Source: Truepera sp.
GTDB taxonomy: Bacteria; Deinococcota; Deinococci; Deinococcales; Trueperaceae
Assembly (NCBI GenBank): GCA_032027045.1
Contig: JAVSMU010000001.1
Coordinates: 1-64,000, forward strand
Reading direction: 5' to 3'
DNA: 64,000 bases
Made by a program: the position numbers and the translations under genes. Positions 50,502 to 59,472 of this stretch are shown here, piece after piece; the stretch's first letter is position 1; each line of letters starts with the position of its first letter. Under the pieces are notes generated by a model. That model was not told where the DNA came from and did no database searches. It was given only the letters and a program-made list of their open reading frames with translations.

Positions 50502-52247
50502 ATGATGATGACTACCAGAGTTCAGCAACGGGCGGCTCTTCTAGCGAAGCTCATTCCATTGGTGGCCTTGCTGTCCTTGGGCCTGGCAGTGGGTCAGACC
50601 TACGTGTTCCAGCGATTGTTCGACGCTGAGACGCTGGACCCGCTCAACTACGACTCGCCGTGGGGTCAGAGCGTCATCGAGAACGTCTACGAGACCCTCT
50701 ATGGCTACGAGGGCGCCACCATCCTGTTCAGGCCGGCGCTGGCCACGGGTCACGAGCTCTCCGATGACGGGCGCACGCACACCTTCCGCCTCCGTGAGGG
50801 GGTGAAGTTCCATAGCGGCAACGGGTTCAGTTGCAAGGACGTCGATTACTCGCTGAAGCGGGCGCTCATCGTCGACCCCGGTTTCGTGGGCCAGTCGCTT
50901 ATCGGCACGGCCACCGACGCGTTGACGGAGCTGGGGGAGGCCGGGACCGACGCGGCCTACGCGGACTACTGGAAGCGGATCTCGGGCAGCGTCGAGTGCC
51001 TGGGCGAATACACCGTAGCGATCCATTCGCTGGTGCCGGATCCTATCCTGTTCGCTGGCCTGATGAGCCCGCAGTTCGCCATCGTCGACAGCGCATTGGT
51101 CATCGCGAACGGCGGCTGGGACGGCACGCAGGCTACCTGGCGTGACTCGATCGGTTCCGACCTTAGTGAGGGGTACTTGCAGAACCACGATGGCGGCACG
51201 GGAGCCTTCCGGGTCGTTAGTTGGGAACCTGGAGTGCGTTTGGTAGCCGAGCGGAACCCGGAGTACTGGGGCGCCAGGCCACAGATTCAGACCATCGTCT
51301 ACGAGGTGGTGCCGGACGAGGACGCCCGCATCGAGGCTCTCCTCTCGGGCGCTGCAGACCAGATCGACGTGCGCTTCACGCCACTGTCGGACCTCGAGGG
51401 CAAACCCGGTGTCAAGGTGCTCGACCCGGCGCGTGACCCGACGCTGCCTTCCGGGGTCCGGGTGGTGGGCGCCATCTTCCTGAACCAGCAGATGGGAGGG
51501 GAGGAGAACCCCTTCATCGGCAGCGGAGAACTCGACGGTTCGGGCGTCCCACGCGACTTCTTCTCGGACGTCGACGTCCGCAAGTGCTTCGCCTACTCCT
51601 GGGACACGGGTGAGGACGATCCGCAGTACGCCGGTGACGGCACCTTCTATCCGAACATGATCCTCCTACCCTCCTTCTCCGCTTACGATCCCGGCATCCC
51701 CCACTACAAGTTCGACCTGAAGAAGGCCGAAGAGCACTGCCGGGCTGCTTGGGGCGGCCGCTTGTGGGAGAACGGCATGCGCCTCGCCGTGCCGGCCGAC
51801 GACTGGGTCGGCGCGACCTACAAGGCGACCCTCGAGGCCATGAACCCGAAGTTCACCATCGAGCTCAAAGAGATCACGCCGGAGCAGGCCGACCGCGTGT
51901 GGGCGGAGATGCAGATGCCCTGGGCTACCCCGGCGGGCTCCGCAACCTTCCCGGACGCGTACGCTTTCATGGCGGACTGGTACCAGTCGTCTACTTCCAT
52001 TTCCGCCCGTTTCGGCTACGCGAACGAGGAGATAGATCGCCTCATCGCCCAGGCGCGCACCGAGTTCGATAGTGCGAAACGCGATGACCTGTATAGGCAG
52101 GTCGGACGGCTCGCCTACGAGGACGCGCCGTTCGTGCTGCTCCCCAGCTTCCCTTACGCTCTAGTGGTGAGTGACAAGGTCTCGGGCGCCTACAGGAACC
52201 CGATGTTCTCCGAGGTTCGCTGGGCCGACCTCGTCAAAGCCGAATAG
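50502..52247 (+). CDS. ABC transporter substrate-binding protein, family 5 (peptide/sugar type)
   Basis: A 581-aa extracytoplasmic binding protein of the DppA/OppA/NikA family. The signal peptide spans residues 1-29 (LIPLVALLSLGLAVG). The family pattern reads LDPLNYDSPWGQSVIENVYETLYGYE, then RLREGVKFHSGNGFSCKDVDYSLKR. The usual late-domain NEEIDRLIAQARTE and DAPFVLLPSFPYALVVSDKV are present. No permease or ATPase gene is nearby, so its transporter is elsewhere. GAGGAGGAAGG precedes ATG 50502. Confidence 0.9.
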   Translation: MMMTTRVQQRAALLAKLIPLVALLSLGLAVGQTYVFQRLFDAETLDPLNYDSPWGQSVIENVYETLYGYEGATILFRPALATGHELSDDGRTHTFRLREGVKFHSGNGFSCKDVDYSLKRALIVDPGFVGQSLIGTATDALTELGEAGTDAAYADYWKRISGSVECLGEYTVAIHSLVPDPILFAGLMSPQFAIVDSALVIANGGWDGTQATWRDSIGSDLSEGYLQNHDGGTGAFRVVSWEPGVRLVAERNPEYWGARPQIQTIVYEVVPDEDARIEALLSGAADQIDVRFTPLSDLEGKPGVKVLDPARDPTLPSGVRVVGAIFLNQQMGGEENPFIGSGELDGSGVPRDFFSDVDVRKCFAYSWDTGEDDPQYAGDGTFYPNMILLPSFSAYDPGIPHYKFDLKKAEEHCRAAWGGRLWENGMRLAVPADDWVGATYKATLEAMNPKFTIELKEITPEQADRVWAEMQMPWATPAGSATFPDAYAFMADWYQSSTSISARFGYANEEIDRLIAQARTEFDSAKRDDLYRQVGRLAYEDAPFVLLPSFPYALVVSDKVSGAYRNPMFSEVRWADLVKAE

Positions 52248-52264
52248 CCCGAAGACGCTTGCAT

Positions 52265-52299
52265 GCGGGGGAGAGGAACCTCCTCGGCCCCTCCCCCGC
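52265..52299 (+). terminator. GC-rich terminator hairpin after the binding-protein gene
   Basis: GCGGGGGAG and CTCCCCCGC form a perfect 9-bp stem closing a 17-base loop that itself can fold. It starts 18 bases after the stop. No T-run. Confidence 0.5.
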
Positions 52300-52301
52300 C
52301 A

Positions 52302-52390
52302 GAGTTCACCCCGCACTGAGTTCACCGCGCACTGAGTCCACCGCGCACTGAGTTCACGCGCACGGAGTTCACCCTGCACGGAGCTCACCC
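52302..52390. repeat. 16-bp tandem repeat, about 5.5 copies
   Basis: Units begin GAGTTCACC and end GCACT or GCACG, at 52302, 52318, 52334, 52350, 52365 and 52381. One unit is 15 bases long. The array lies directly after the terminator hairpin. Confidence 0.85.
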
Positions 52391-52486
52391 ACGGGAGTCC
52401 AGGGGCCCACGGCGTTCGAGCCGGCGGCGCCTTCAGCGGCCCGGAGACATGGTCCCCGCAGCTTCCATTCCGCTTCGCAGTACCCC

Positions 52487-52492
52487 TATACT
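52487..52492 (+). promoter_or_regulatory. Leaderless -10 element of the BTAD-STAND regulator gene
   Basis: TATACT lies 6 bases before the ATG at 52499. Confidence 0.6.
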
Positions 52493-52498
52493 CGGCGC

Positions 52499-55400
52499 AT
52501 GCTTCTGCGCACCCTCGGGGGCGTGGCCATGCCGGAAGCCGGGTTCAGCCGTCCGAAACCGCTACTGCTGCTCACGTACCTGACGCTCGAAGGACCCCAG
52601 GAGCGCCGCTACCTGGCCGAGTTGTTCTGGCCCGGCGCGGGGCGGCCGCGCCAGAGCCTTTCGGTCGCGTTGTCGCAGTTACGCCAGGCGTTGCCGGGTG
52701 CGGTGGAGGGCGACGACGTGCGCCTGTGGGCCACCGTGGAGTGCGACGCACAGCAGCTCAGGGACGCGGTTGCTGAGCATGACTGGCGTGCTGCGGTCGA
52801 GTTGTACGCCGGGCCGTTCCTGGCGGGCATGGAGACCGATACCGGCAACGTGGAGCTGGAGGAGTGGCTCTACTCGACGCGCGAGCGGCTGGCGGCTCAG
52901 GCCGTCCGCGCGCTGCTAGAGGTCGCGAAAGAGACCCTTGCGGCGGGAGACTCGCGTGCTACTGCTCGGTTGTTCGAACGGGCCCTGGTGGCCTGGGCCT
53001 CAACGGGCGAGGACGATGCACAACTCATGCAGCGTCTGCACGGGTTGGCCCACGCGCTAGGCGATCCGGTTGCCGCCACCCTCGAGAGGGAGGCGGCTGC
53101 GCTCGGAATCGTCTTGGCGGCTTCGCCCACTACCGGAGCCGCGCCGATCAACGCCGGTGCCCTCGGCCTACCCACCAGCGCGGCGGCGTTCGTCGGGCGA
53201 GAACGAGAACTGGCGGAGCTGGAACGGCTGCTCGCGGAGGGCGCGCGCCTGATCACCATCACTGGGTTGGGCGGGATGGGCAAGACCAGCCTGGCGCTCG
53301 CCTTGGCGCGCCGCCTGGAGGAGCACAGCACGTTCGAGCAGGTCTTCTTCGTTCCCTTCGAGGCGCTGAGCGATCCTCAACGGGTACTTGAGCGGCTGGT
53401 CGCCGTGTTGATGCCGACCAGCACGGGCGACGACCCGTTGACGGCCCTGCGCGAGCGGCTTGGCGTTGGGCGGTCGCTGCTCGTGCTCGACGGTTTCGAG
53501 CACCTGACCGCCGGAGCTGGGCGAATAGCGGAGCTCCTCGAAGCCTCGCCGACCACTAGCCTGGTGGTTACTTCTCGCGAACCGCTAGGGCTCTCGGCGG
53601 AAACCCTCTATCCGCTCGCGGGACTCGCCCTTCCGCAGTCGGCCTCGGAGGCACTCGCCTCACCGGAGAAGTTCGGCGCGCTGAACCTGTACTTCCTCAC
53701 TGCGCGGCGCCTCGACCCTCGCCTCGCAAAGGACGAAGGGAGCCTGGAGACAGCCCTCGGCCTCTGCCGGCTGGTCGTGGGTGCTCCCCTCGGGATCCAG
53801 TTGGCGGCGGGCCTCACGCGCGCCGTGGCGCCCGAGGAGCTACTGCAGCTGCTGGAAGGCGACATGGACGAGTTGGTGAGTACCGACTCCGCCGTGACCG
53901 AGAGACACGCAAGCCTGCGGGCGGTTTTCGAGCGGTCGTGGGGTCTGCTCTCCGAGGTCCAGCGCGGCGCGTTGGCCGGCTGCAGTGTGTTCCGGGGCGG
54001 CTTCAGCCGGGCTGCAGGTGCTGCCGTGCTGGGTTTGGACCTGAGGCGGCTCACTGCACTCATCGACAGGTCACTGCTGTGGCGAACCGGCAGGCGTTAC
54101 GAGTTGCACCCACTGGTGCGGCAGTATTCGCTCGAGAAGCTCGCAACCATGCCCGCAGCCGACGAGTTGCGAGCCAGGCATGCCGAGTACTTCGCTGGAC
54201 TGCTCGAGTCGAAACTCGCCTTCGACATGGCCGGTGGGCAATTCGACGCCTTCGAGGAGCTCGAGCTGGAGTACGACAACCTCCGGACCGCGTGGGAGTG
54301 GGCCATCGCCGCCGACCGCTTCGACTTGCTGGAGCGGATGACCCACATGTTCTCGCGCTTCTTGTTCGACCGCCGCACGGTGGAGGAGAGTGCGGGCTTG
54401 ATGGAGGCGGCATTGGCGCGTTCGAACCCCGAATCGTTGCTGACGGCACGGCTATTGCGGGCCAAGGGGCGGCTCATGGCCAGGAGCAAACCGGCCGAGG
54501 CAGTGCTACTCCTTGAGCGCGCCGTTACGCTGGCTCACGAGTTCGGCAGCCCGGCTGATGCCGGGGCAGCACTGCACGTTCTCGGAATCGCCAACGCGTA
54601 CCGGGGTGAGGAGACGTCAGCCGGCAAGGCATGGAGCGAGGCCTTACCGCTCTTGGAACGACACGATACCGAGCGGCTGCTTGGCGGCTGCTACTCGAAC
54701 CTCACCCTCGTTACTGCGGATCCTTCGGAGAGTGCGCGCCTCTTGAGCGAGGCCATCTCCGCCTGTCGCAAGAGCGAGAACCTCTACTACCTGGCGACTG
54801 TGCTGCACAACTACGGTGTTGTTCTCTCCTCCACGTACGGCGATGACGCCGCGGCCTTGGAGCTCGGCTGCGAAGCGCTACTGATCGAGCAAAGGGCGGG
54901 CCGCAGACCCTACATGCTTGGCATGTTCCACAACGCGGTCGGTGAGTACCTGGCGGGACTCGGCGACTACGTAGCTCTAAGGGCGCACCAGTCCGAGGCG
55001 GCAAGCCTGCTCTTGACCCGCAAGCCCTGGGAGGATCACAAGTTCCGCAGTTACCTGGAGCACGACCGGCTGAAGTTCGTCGTGCACGACGTGCAAGGCG
55101 AGTTGGGGCTCGCGCGCCGGGTTGCAGCCTCCATGATGGGCGACCGAGACGTGTGTGAGCAACTAGCCTGGGCCGACTTGGCGGAGGGTGACGCTGCGGC
55201 GTTGCAGCTTCACCTCGGGAAGTTCCGCGACGCACGAAGCAGTTCCTGGGGTATCCGCAGCCAACGTTTGGGTGATGTCACCGACAACCTCTTGAGCGCC
55301 GGCGTGGCGGCACTGATGAACGCCGGCTCAAGCACCCACGCCGCGAACCCGGGAGTAGGCGAACTGCTGGCGGCCTTGCGCATCATCATCGATCTGACGT

Positions 55401-55696
55401 TCGTGCCGGCCGCGTTCGACGCCTTCGTGACCGCGTACCTGGTGGCGCCCGCCGCCGTGGACAAGGAGCTCTTGGAGCTGGCGGCCACGCAGCCGGCCGC
55501 CAATTACGGCTGTCGGCGCTGGGCGACCGAGCTCCTGCACCACTACCCCTCGCCGGTGCCGGTGCGGTTGGAGGGGGTCGCCGCCCCCGCCCCCTCCGCG
55601 GCTAAGCGCCTCGAGGTCGACGCAGTCATGAACCTGGCGCGCGACCTGATGTGGCGGTTGACTGCGGCGCAGGCGACACCCTCCCTACCCGCTTGA
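52499..55696 (+). CDS. BTAD-domain STAND-type transcriptional regulator (AfsR/SARP-like)
   Basis: A 1065-aa signalling regulator. Residues ~1-95 form an OmpR-like DNA-binding domain (RYLAELFWPGAGRPRQSLSVALSQLRQAL) and ~95-195 a bacterial transcriptional activator domain. A STAND NTPase follows with Walker A GLGGMGKTS (about 258-266) and LLVLDGFEH as Walker B. The C-terminal ~500 residues are TPR-like helices (AKGRLMARSKPAEAVLLLERAVTLA). It probably activates nearby genes after sensing a ligand or partner through the repeats. Candidate targets are the binding protein upstream or the glycosidase genes downstream. Confidence 0.87.
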   Translation: MLLRTLGGVAMPEAGFSRPKPLLLLTYLTLEGPQERRYLAELFWPGAGRPRQSLSVALSQLRQALPGAVEGDDVRLWATVECDAQQLRDAVAEHDWRAAVELYAGPFLAGMETDTGNVELEEWLYSTRERLAAQAVRALLEVAKETLAAGDSRATARLFERALVAWASTGEDDAQLMQRLHGLAHALGDPVAATLEREAAALGIVLAASPTTGAAPINAGALGLPTSAAAFVGRERELAELERLLAEGARLITITGLGGMGKTSLALALARRLEEHSTFEQVFFVPFEALSDPQRVLERLVAVLMPTSTGDDPLTALRERLGVGRSLLVLDGFEHLTAGAGRIAELLEASPTTSLVVTSREPLGLSAETLYPLAGLALPQSASEALASPEKFGALNLYFLTARRLDPRLAKDEGSLETALGLCRLVVGAPLGIQLAAGLTRAVAPEELLQLLEGDMDELVSTDSAVTERHASLRAVFERSWGLLSEVQRGALAGCSVFRGGFSRAAGAAVLGLDLRRLTALIDRSLLWRTGRRYELHPLVRQYSLEKLATMPAADELRARHAEYFAGLLESKLAFDMAGGQFDAFEELELEYDNLRTAWEWAIAADRFDLLERMTHMFSRFLFDRRTVEESAGLMEAALARSNPESLLTARLLRAKGRLMARSKPAEAVLLLERAVTLAHEFGSPADAGAALHVLGIANAYRGEETSAGKAWSEALPLLERHDTERLLGGCYSNLTLVTADPSESARLLSEAISACRKSENLYYLATVLHNYGVVLSSTYGDDAAALELGCEALLIEQRAGRRPYMLGMFHNAVGEYLAGLGDYVALRAHQSEAASLLLTRKPWEDHKFRSYLEHDRLKFVVHDVQGELGLARRVAASMMGDRDVCEQLAWADLAEGDAAALQLHLGKFRDARSSSWGIRSQRLGDVTDNLLSAGVAALMNAGSSTHAANPGVGELLAALRIIIDLTFVPAAFDAFVTAYLVAPAAVDKELLELAATQPAANYGCRRWATELLHHYPSPVPVRLEGVAAPAPSAAKRLEVDAVMNLARDLMWRLTAAQATPSLPA

Positions 55697-56635
55697 TCGC
55701 TGGGGGAAGCGGAAGTCGGGCACGTGCTCGGAGGCAGAGGTTATCTGCACCGTCTCAGGGTGTGGTGAACGCACCGTGTCGGGCGTCATTCTTGAACGCC
55801 CGAACGTAAGGCCCCTGGAGCGCCCGCCAACGTTTACCAGCATGGGTAAGTATGCGGTTCGACTCAACCTCATGCGCGACTGATGTCGCGTGGCGACGAG
55901 CATCCACTCGCTCCCGTAGCTCCAGCTGCGTGGCGAACGGTGACTGGACCACCGCAACGCGATCTTTAGTTGAACCGTACTGGGTCTGGCGGAGGCTCCT
56001 CTCACTCGTTCGGAGCGAATAGAGCATGGCATCGAGATACGATTCTGAGGCTAGGGAGCGAGTTTTCAGGATGTAAGGCGGGCGTCGCTTGGAGGTTCCG
56101 CTGGAGCCTTCCAGGCTGCGTTCAGATACTTGTATGAACTGGTCGGCATTACAGTACTTCCGACACCAAGCGCGTTCCATTATCCTCGCCCAGTCAGTAT
56201 CCTCCGCTTGGGGCAGGGACGCCATCGAACATGTACCCAATACTAGTGCTCGGAGAAGTCGAAGCTAGAGGCCTGACCTTTGGCGGTCGCTGAGAAGTGA
56301 TGGACGGAGACTACATAGCGTTGAAGCCTCGGGGCCAAGCGCGGCCCACTCGGTAGGCCGATAACGGCTAGTTGTGCGTACTGCGCGATGTGCGACTTGC
56401 ACGGATAGCTGTTGCCGCCGGACTTACCCTTGCCTCAGAGTATGAACCTCCCTATTGATCATCAAATGCCCAATTTCAAGAGTACGCTGGGATTTGTCAT
56501 GGCCCGGCGCACGCCGTGGACAGGGACCAGACGAGCGTATGGGCCTGAAACCGCAAGTCCACAAGCAACGCGGCTTCCCCGCCCTCCTCACTCTCCCCGT
56601 GCTAGCGGCCTTACCTCGGCGCGAGGTTGAGCGCG
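55697..56635. other. Long gene-poor region
   Basis: About 940 bases with lower GC than the neighbours. Only one minus-strand frame (55755-56240) might be a gene. I see no RNA gene, transposase or repeat array here. Confidence 0.5.
55755..56240 (-). CDS. Hypothetical protein (doubtful)
   Basis: A 161-codon frame with a TTG-type first codon; ATG at 56225 is the first standard start. Composition is rich in Arg, Ser and Thr, and no family, signal peptide or membrane helix is seen. TAGTAT lies at about 56243-56248 on the minus strand, too close to the TTG and 17 bases from the ATG. The low GC suggests foreign or non-coding DNA. Confidence 0.3.
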   Translation of the reverse strand: MGTCSMASLPQAEDTDWARIMERAWCRKYCNADQFIQVSERSLEGSSGTSKRRPPYILKTRSLASESYLDAMLYSLRTSERSLRQTQYGSTKDRVAVVQSPFATQLELRERVDARRHATSVAHEVESNRILTHAGKRWRALQGPYVRAFKNDARHGAFTTP

Positions 56636-58087
56636 ATGCCCACGTTTGCCTGCAGCCTCAACGAAGAGACGACTCCTCTGAACCACGTCTGGGAACACAC
56701 CGTGGGCAGCGGCCACGCGGCACTCGCGCTGCGCGCGGATTGGCGGGCGCAGCTGGAGCGCTGCCGGCGTGAACTGGGCTTTCGCCACGTACGTTTTCAT
56801 GGCTTGCTTACGCACCCGATGGACATCGTGGTTCACCGCGACGACAAGGCGCTTTACTCCTTCTTCAACGCCGACCAGATCTTCGACTACCTGCTGTCTA
56901 TCGGCATGAAGCCCTTCGTCGAGCTGAGCTTCATGCCGGACGCCCTGGCCTCGGGCACCAAGACGGCCTTCAGTTACAGGGCCAACGTGACCGCCCCGAA
57001 GGACCCGCGCCAATGGACGGCGCTGATCCGAAAGGCGATGCGCCACTGGATCGAGCGCTACGGTGCGGAGGAAGTCAGAAGCTGGTACTTCGAGGTCTGG
57101 AACGAGCCGAACCTGACCGTCTTCGGGACCGGTCTGCAGGAAGACTATTTCGCGCTCTATCGCCTCACCGTAGAGGCCATGAAGAGCGTCGACGGAGCCC
57201 TGCGAGTAGGGGGGCCGGCAACCGCCAACGGCGAGTGGGTCGCGGATTTCGTCGCCTTCACCCAGAAGCACGACCTGGCGGCCGATTTCATCACCACCCA
57301 CCAGTACCCCACCGACGCCTTCGGCAGCCCGGGAGACGACACCGAGCACCAGTTGGCCAAGAGCACGCGCGGCTTCATGCGCGAGAGGGCGCTGGACGCT
57401 CGGCGCGAAGCGGCAGGACGCCCGCTTTACTACACCGAGTGGAGCACCTCGTCCAACCCGCGTGACAAGCTGCACGACGAGCCGTTCGCGGCGGCATTTG
57501 CGACCAATATCCTCATGAGCGTGGACGACACCGTGGACGGCTATAGCTGGTGGACCTTCTCGGACATCTTCGACGAGAACCAGATGCCCGGCACGGCCTT
57601 CGAGGGTGGCTTCGGTCTGCTGAGCATCCACGGCATCGCCAAGCCCGTGTACCGGGCGTTCGAGCTCTTGCACAAACTTGGGCACCGGCAGTTGGTGGTC
57701 GACGGCCGGCACGACACGGTGTCTGCTTGGGTCGTAATGAGCGACGACGGCACACGCGCCACCCTTCTCCTGACGAACCACGCCCTGCCGCTCCACTCCG
57801 TCCGCACCGAGACCGTTCGCTTCGAACTGCGCGATGCGCCGACGCCGCTTAGCGCGAGCATCGAGCGCGTGGACGACGAGCATGCCAACGCACCGGGTGC
57901 TTGGCGCCACATGGGACAGCCGAACGACCTCCATGCAGAGAAGCTCGAACAACTGCACGAAGCGTCGCGCTTGGTGGTGGAGAAGCTCGACTTCGACCAC
58001 GCCGACGGCGTCACCGTCGTCGAACTGCAGTTGCCGCCGCACGGCGTGGCCGCGGTGACGTTGGAGCTCGGACCGAACGCGACATGA
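56636..58087 (+). CDS. Glycoside hydrolase family 39 (beta-xylosidase-like)
   Basis: A 483-aa retaining glycosidase of clan GH-A. The acid/base Glu is E157 in WYFEVWNEPNL and the nucleophile Glu is E268 in RPLYYTEWSTS. The N-terminal HVRFHGLLTHPMDIV strand matches GH39. It has a C-terminal beta-sandwich. There is no signal peptide, so it is probably cytoplasmic, cleaving imported xylo- or related oligosaccharides. It overlaps the next gene by 4 bases (ATGA). GAGG precedes ATG 56636. Confidence 0.9.
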   Translation: MPTFACSLNEETTPLNHVWEHTVGSGHAALALRADWRAQLERCRRELGFRHVRFHGLLTHPMDIVVHRDDKALYSFFNADQIFDYLLSIGMKPFVELSFMPDALASGTKTAFSYRANVTAPKDPRQWTALIRKAMRHWIERYGAEEVRSWYFEVWNEPNLTVFGTGLQEDYFALYRLTVEAMKSVDGALRVGGPATANGEWVADFVAFTQKHDLAADFITTHQYPTDAFGSPGDDTEHQLAKSTRGFMRERALDARREAAGRPLYYTEWSTSSNPRDKLHDEPFAAAFATNILMSVDDTVDGYSWWTFSDIFDENQMPGTAFEGGFGLLSIHGIAKPVYRAFELLHKLGHRQLVVDGRHDTVSAWVVMSDDGTRATLLLTNHALPLHSVRTETVRFELRDAPTPLSASIERVDDEHANAPGAWRHMGQPNDLHAEKLEQLHEASRLVVEKLDFDHADGVTVVELQLPPHGVAAVTLELGPNAT

Positions 58088-59373
58088 CCGCGGCGACCAA
58101 CGACGAGATGCTCCACGCGCTGCAACGCGCCGCCTTCAGCTACTTCACCCACGAGACGAACCCGGCCAACGGCTTGATCGCCGACCGGACCGAACCCGGT
58201 GGGCCGGCGAGCATCGCAGCCACCGGGCTGGGGTTGAGCAGTTACCCCGTGGCCGCCGAGCGCGGCTTCCTGACACGCGCCGAGGCCGCCGAGCGCACGT
58301 TGGTGACGTTGCGCTTCTTCGCCGCCAGCGAACAGTCACAGGCCGCCGACGCCACCGGCTGGCGTGGCTTCTACTACCACTTCCTCGACATTAACAGCGG
58401 CCGCCGCGTCTGGCGTTGCGAGCTATCGACGATCGACACGGCGTTGCTGATCGCCGGCATGCTCACCGCCGCGCAGTACTTCGGCGCCGATAACGCCGCG
58501 GAGGTGGAGATCCGCGAGCTTGCCACCATGCTTTACGAGCGCGTCGAGTGGGCTTGGATGCTGAACGGCGGCGCGACCATCTCCATGGGGTGGAAGCCAC
58601 GTAGCGGCTTCCTCAACTGGCGGTGGCAGGGTTACAACGAGGCGCTGATCTTGTACCTGCTAGCGCTGGGCTCGCCGAGCCATCCGATCGAGCCCGGCAG
58701 CTACGACGCCTGGACCTCGACCTACCGTTGGAAGAAGGTCTACGGCCACGAGTTCCTCTACGCCGGGCCGCTGTTCATCCACCAACTGTCGCACCTGTGG
58801 ATCGATTTCCGCGGCATCCGCGACGCGTTCATGCGCGACAAGCAGAGCGACTATTTCGAGAACAGCCGGCGAGCCACTTACGTCCAGCAGCAGTACGCGG
58901 TGCGCAACAGCCGTGGGCTACGCGGTTACGGGGAACACACGTGGGGAGTCACCGCCAGTGACGGGCCCGGGCCGGCGGAACGCAAGGTCGACGGCGTGAA
59001 GAGGCGCTTCTTCGACTACCGCGCCCGAGGCGTGCCCTACGGCCCCGACGACGGCACGTTGGCGCCCTGGGCCGTGGCTGCCAGCCTGCCCTTCGCCCCG
59101 GAGATCGTGTTGCCCACGTTGCAGGCGCTCACCCGTCACCCGCTACACCTCACCAGCCACTACGGCTTCAGGGCAACCGTCAACGAGACCTTCATCTCTC
59201 GAGACGGTAAGGGTTGGGTATCACCCTCGCACCTCGGGCTCAACCAGGGCCCGATAGTGATCATGATCGAGAACTACCTCAGCGGGCTGCCTTGGCGGTG
59301 GATGCGCGGCTGCCGGCCACTCGTGCTCGGACTGCGCCGTGCCGGCTTCAGCGGCGGCTGGCTAGGCGGGTAG
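58084..59373 (+). CDS. Glucoamylase-like (GH144-type) protein
   Basis: A 429-aa (alpha/alpha)6-barrel protein of the glycoamylase family, in which GH144 beta-1,2-glucanases are found. Diagnostic segments are AAFSYFTHETNPANGLIADRT, GFYYHFLDINSG, then NEALILYLLALGSPSHPI and GPLFIHQLSHLWIDFRG. GEHTWGVTASDGPG is another. It lacks a signal peptide. Translation is coupled to the GH39 gene, so both probably act on the same glycan or glycoside; substrate not determinable. Confidence 0.88.
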   Translation: MTAATNDEMLHALQRAAFSYFTHETNPANGLIADRTEPGGPASIAATGLGLSSYPVAAERGFLTRAEAAERTLVTLRFFAASEQSQAADATGWRGFYYHFLDINSGRRVWRCELSTIDTALLIAGMLTAAQYFGADNAAEVEIRELATMLYERVEWAWMLNGGATISMGWKPRSGFLNWRWQGYNEALILYLLALGSPSHPIEPGSYDAWTSTYRWKKVYGHEFLYAGPLFIHQLSHLWIDFRGIRDAFMRDKQSDYFENSRRATYVQQQYAVRNSRGLRGYGEHTWGVTASDGPGPAERKVDGVKRRFFDYRARGVPYGPDDGTLAPWAVAASLPFAPEIVLPTLQALTRHPLHLTSHYGFRATVNETFISRDGKGWVSPSHLGLNQGPIVIMIENYLSGLPWRWMRGCRPLVLGLRRAGFSGGWLGG

Positions 59374-59472
59374 CTCAGGCCTCGCGCAGCGAGACGGTGG
59401 TAGCCCGGGCCCCAAACATCGCCGATAGTTCGAGCCTTATGCATCTGGATCGCCCCACCACACGCACTACGT

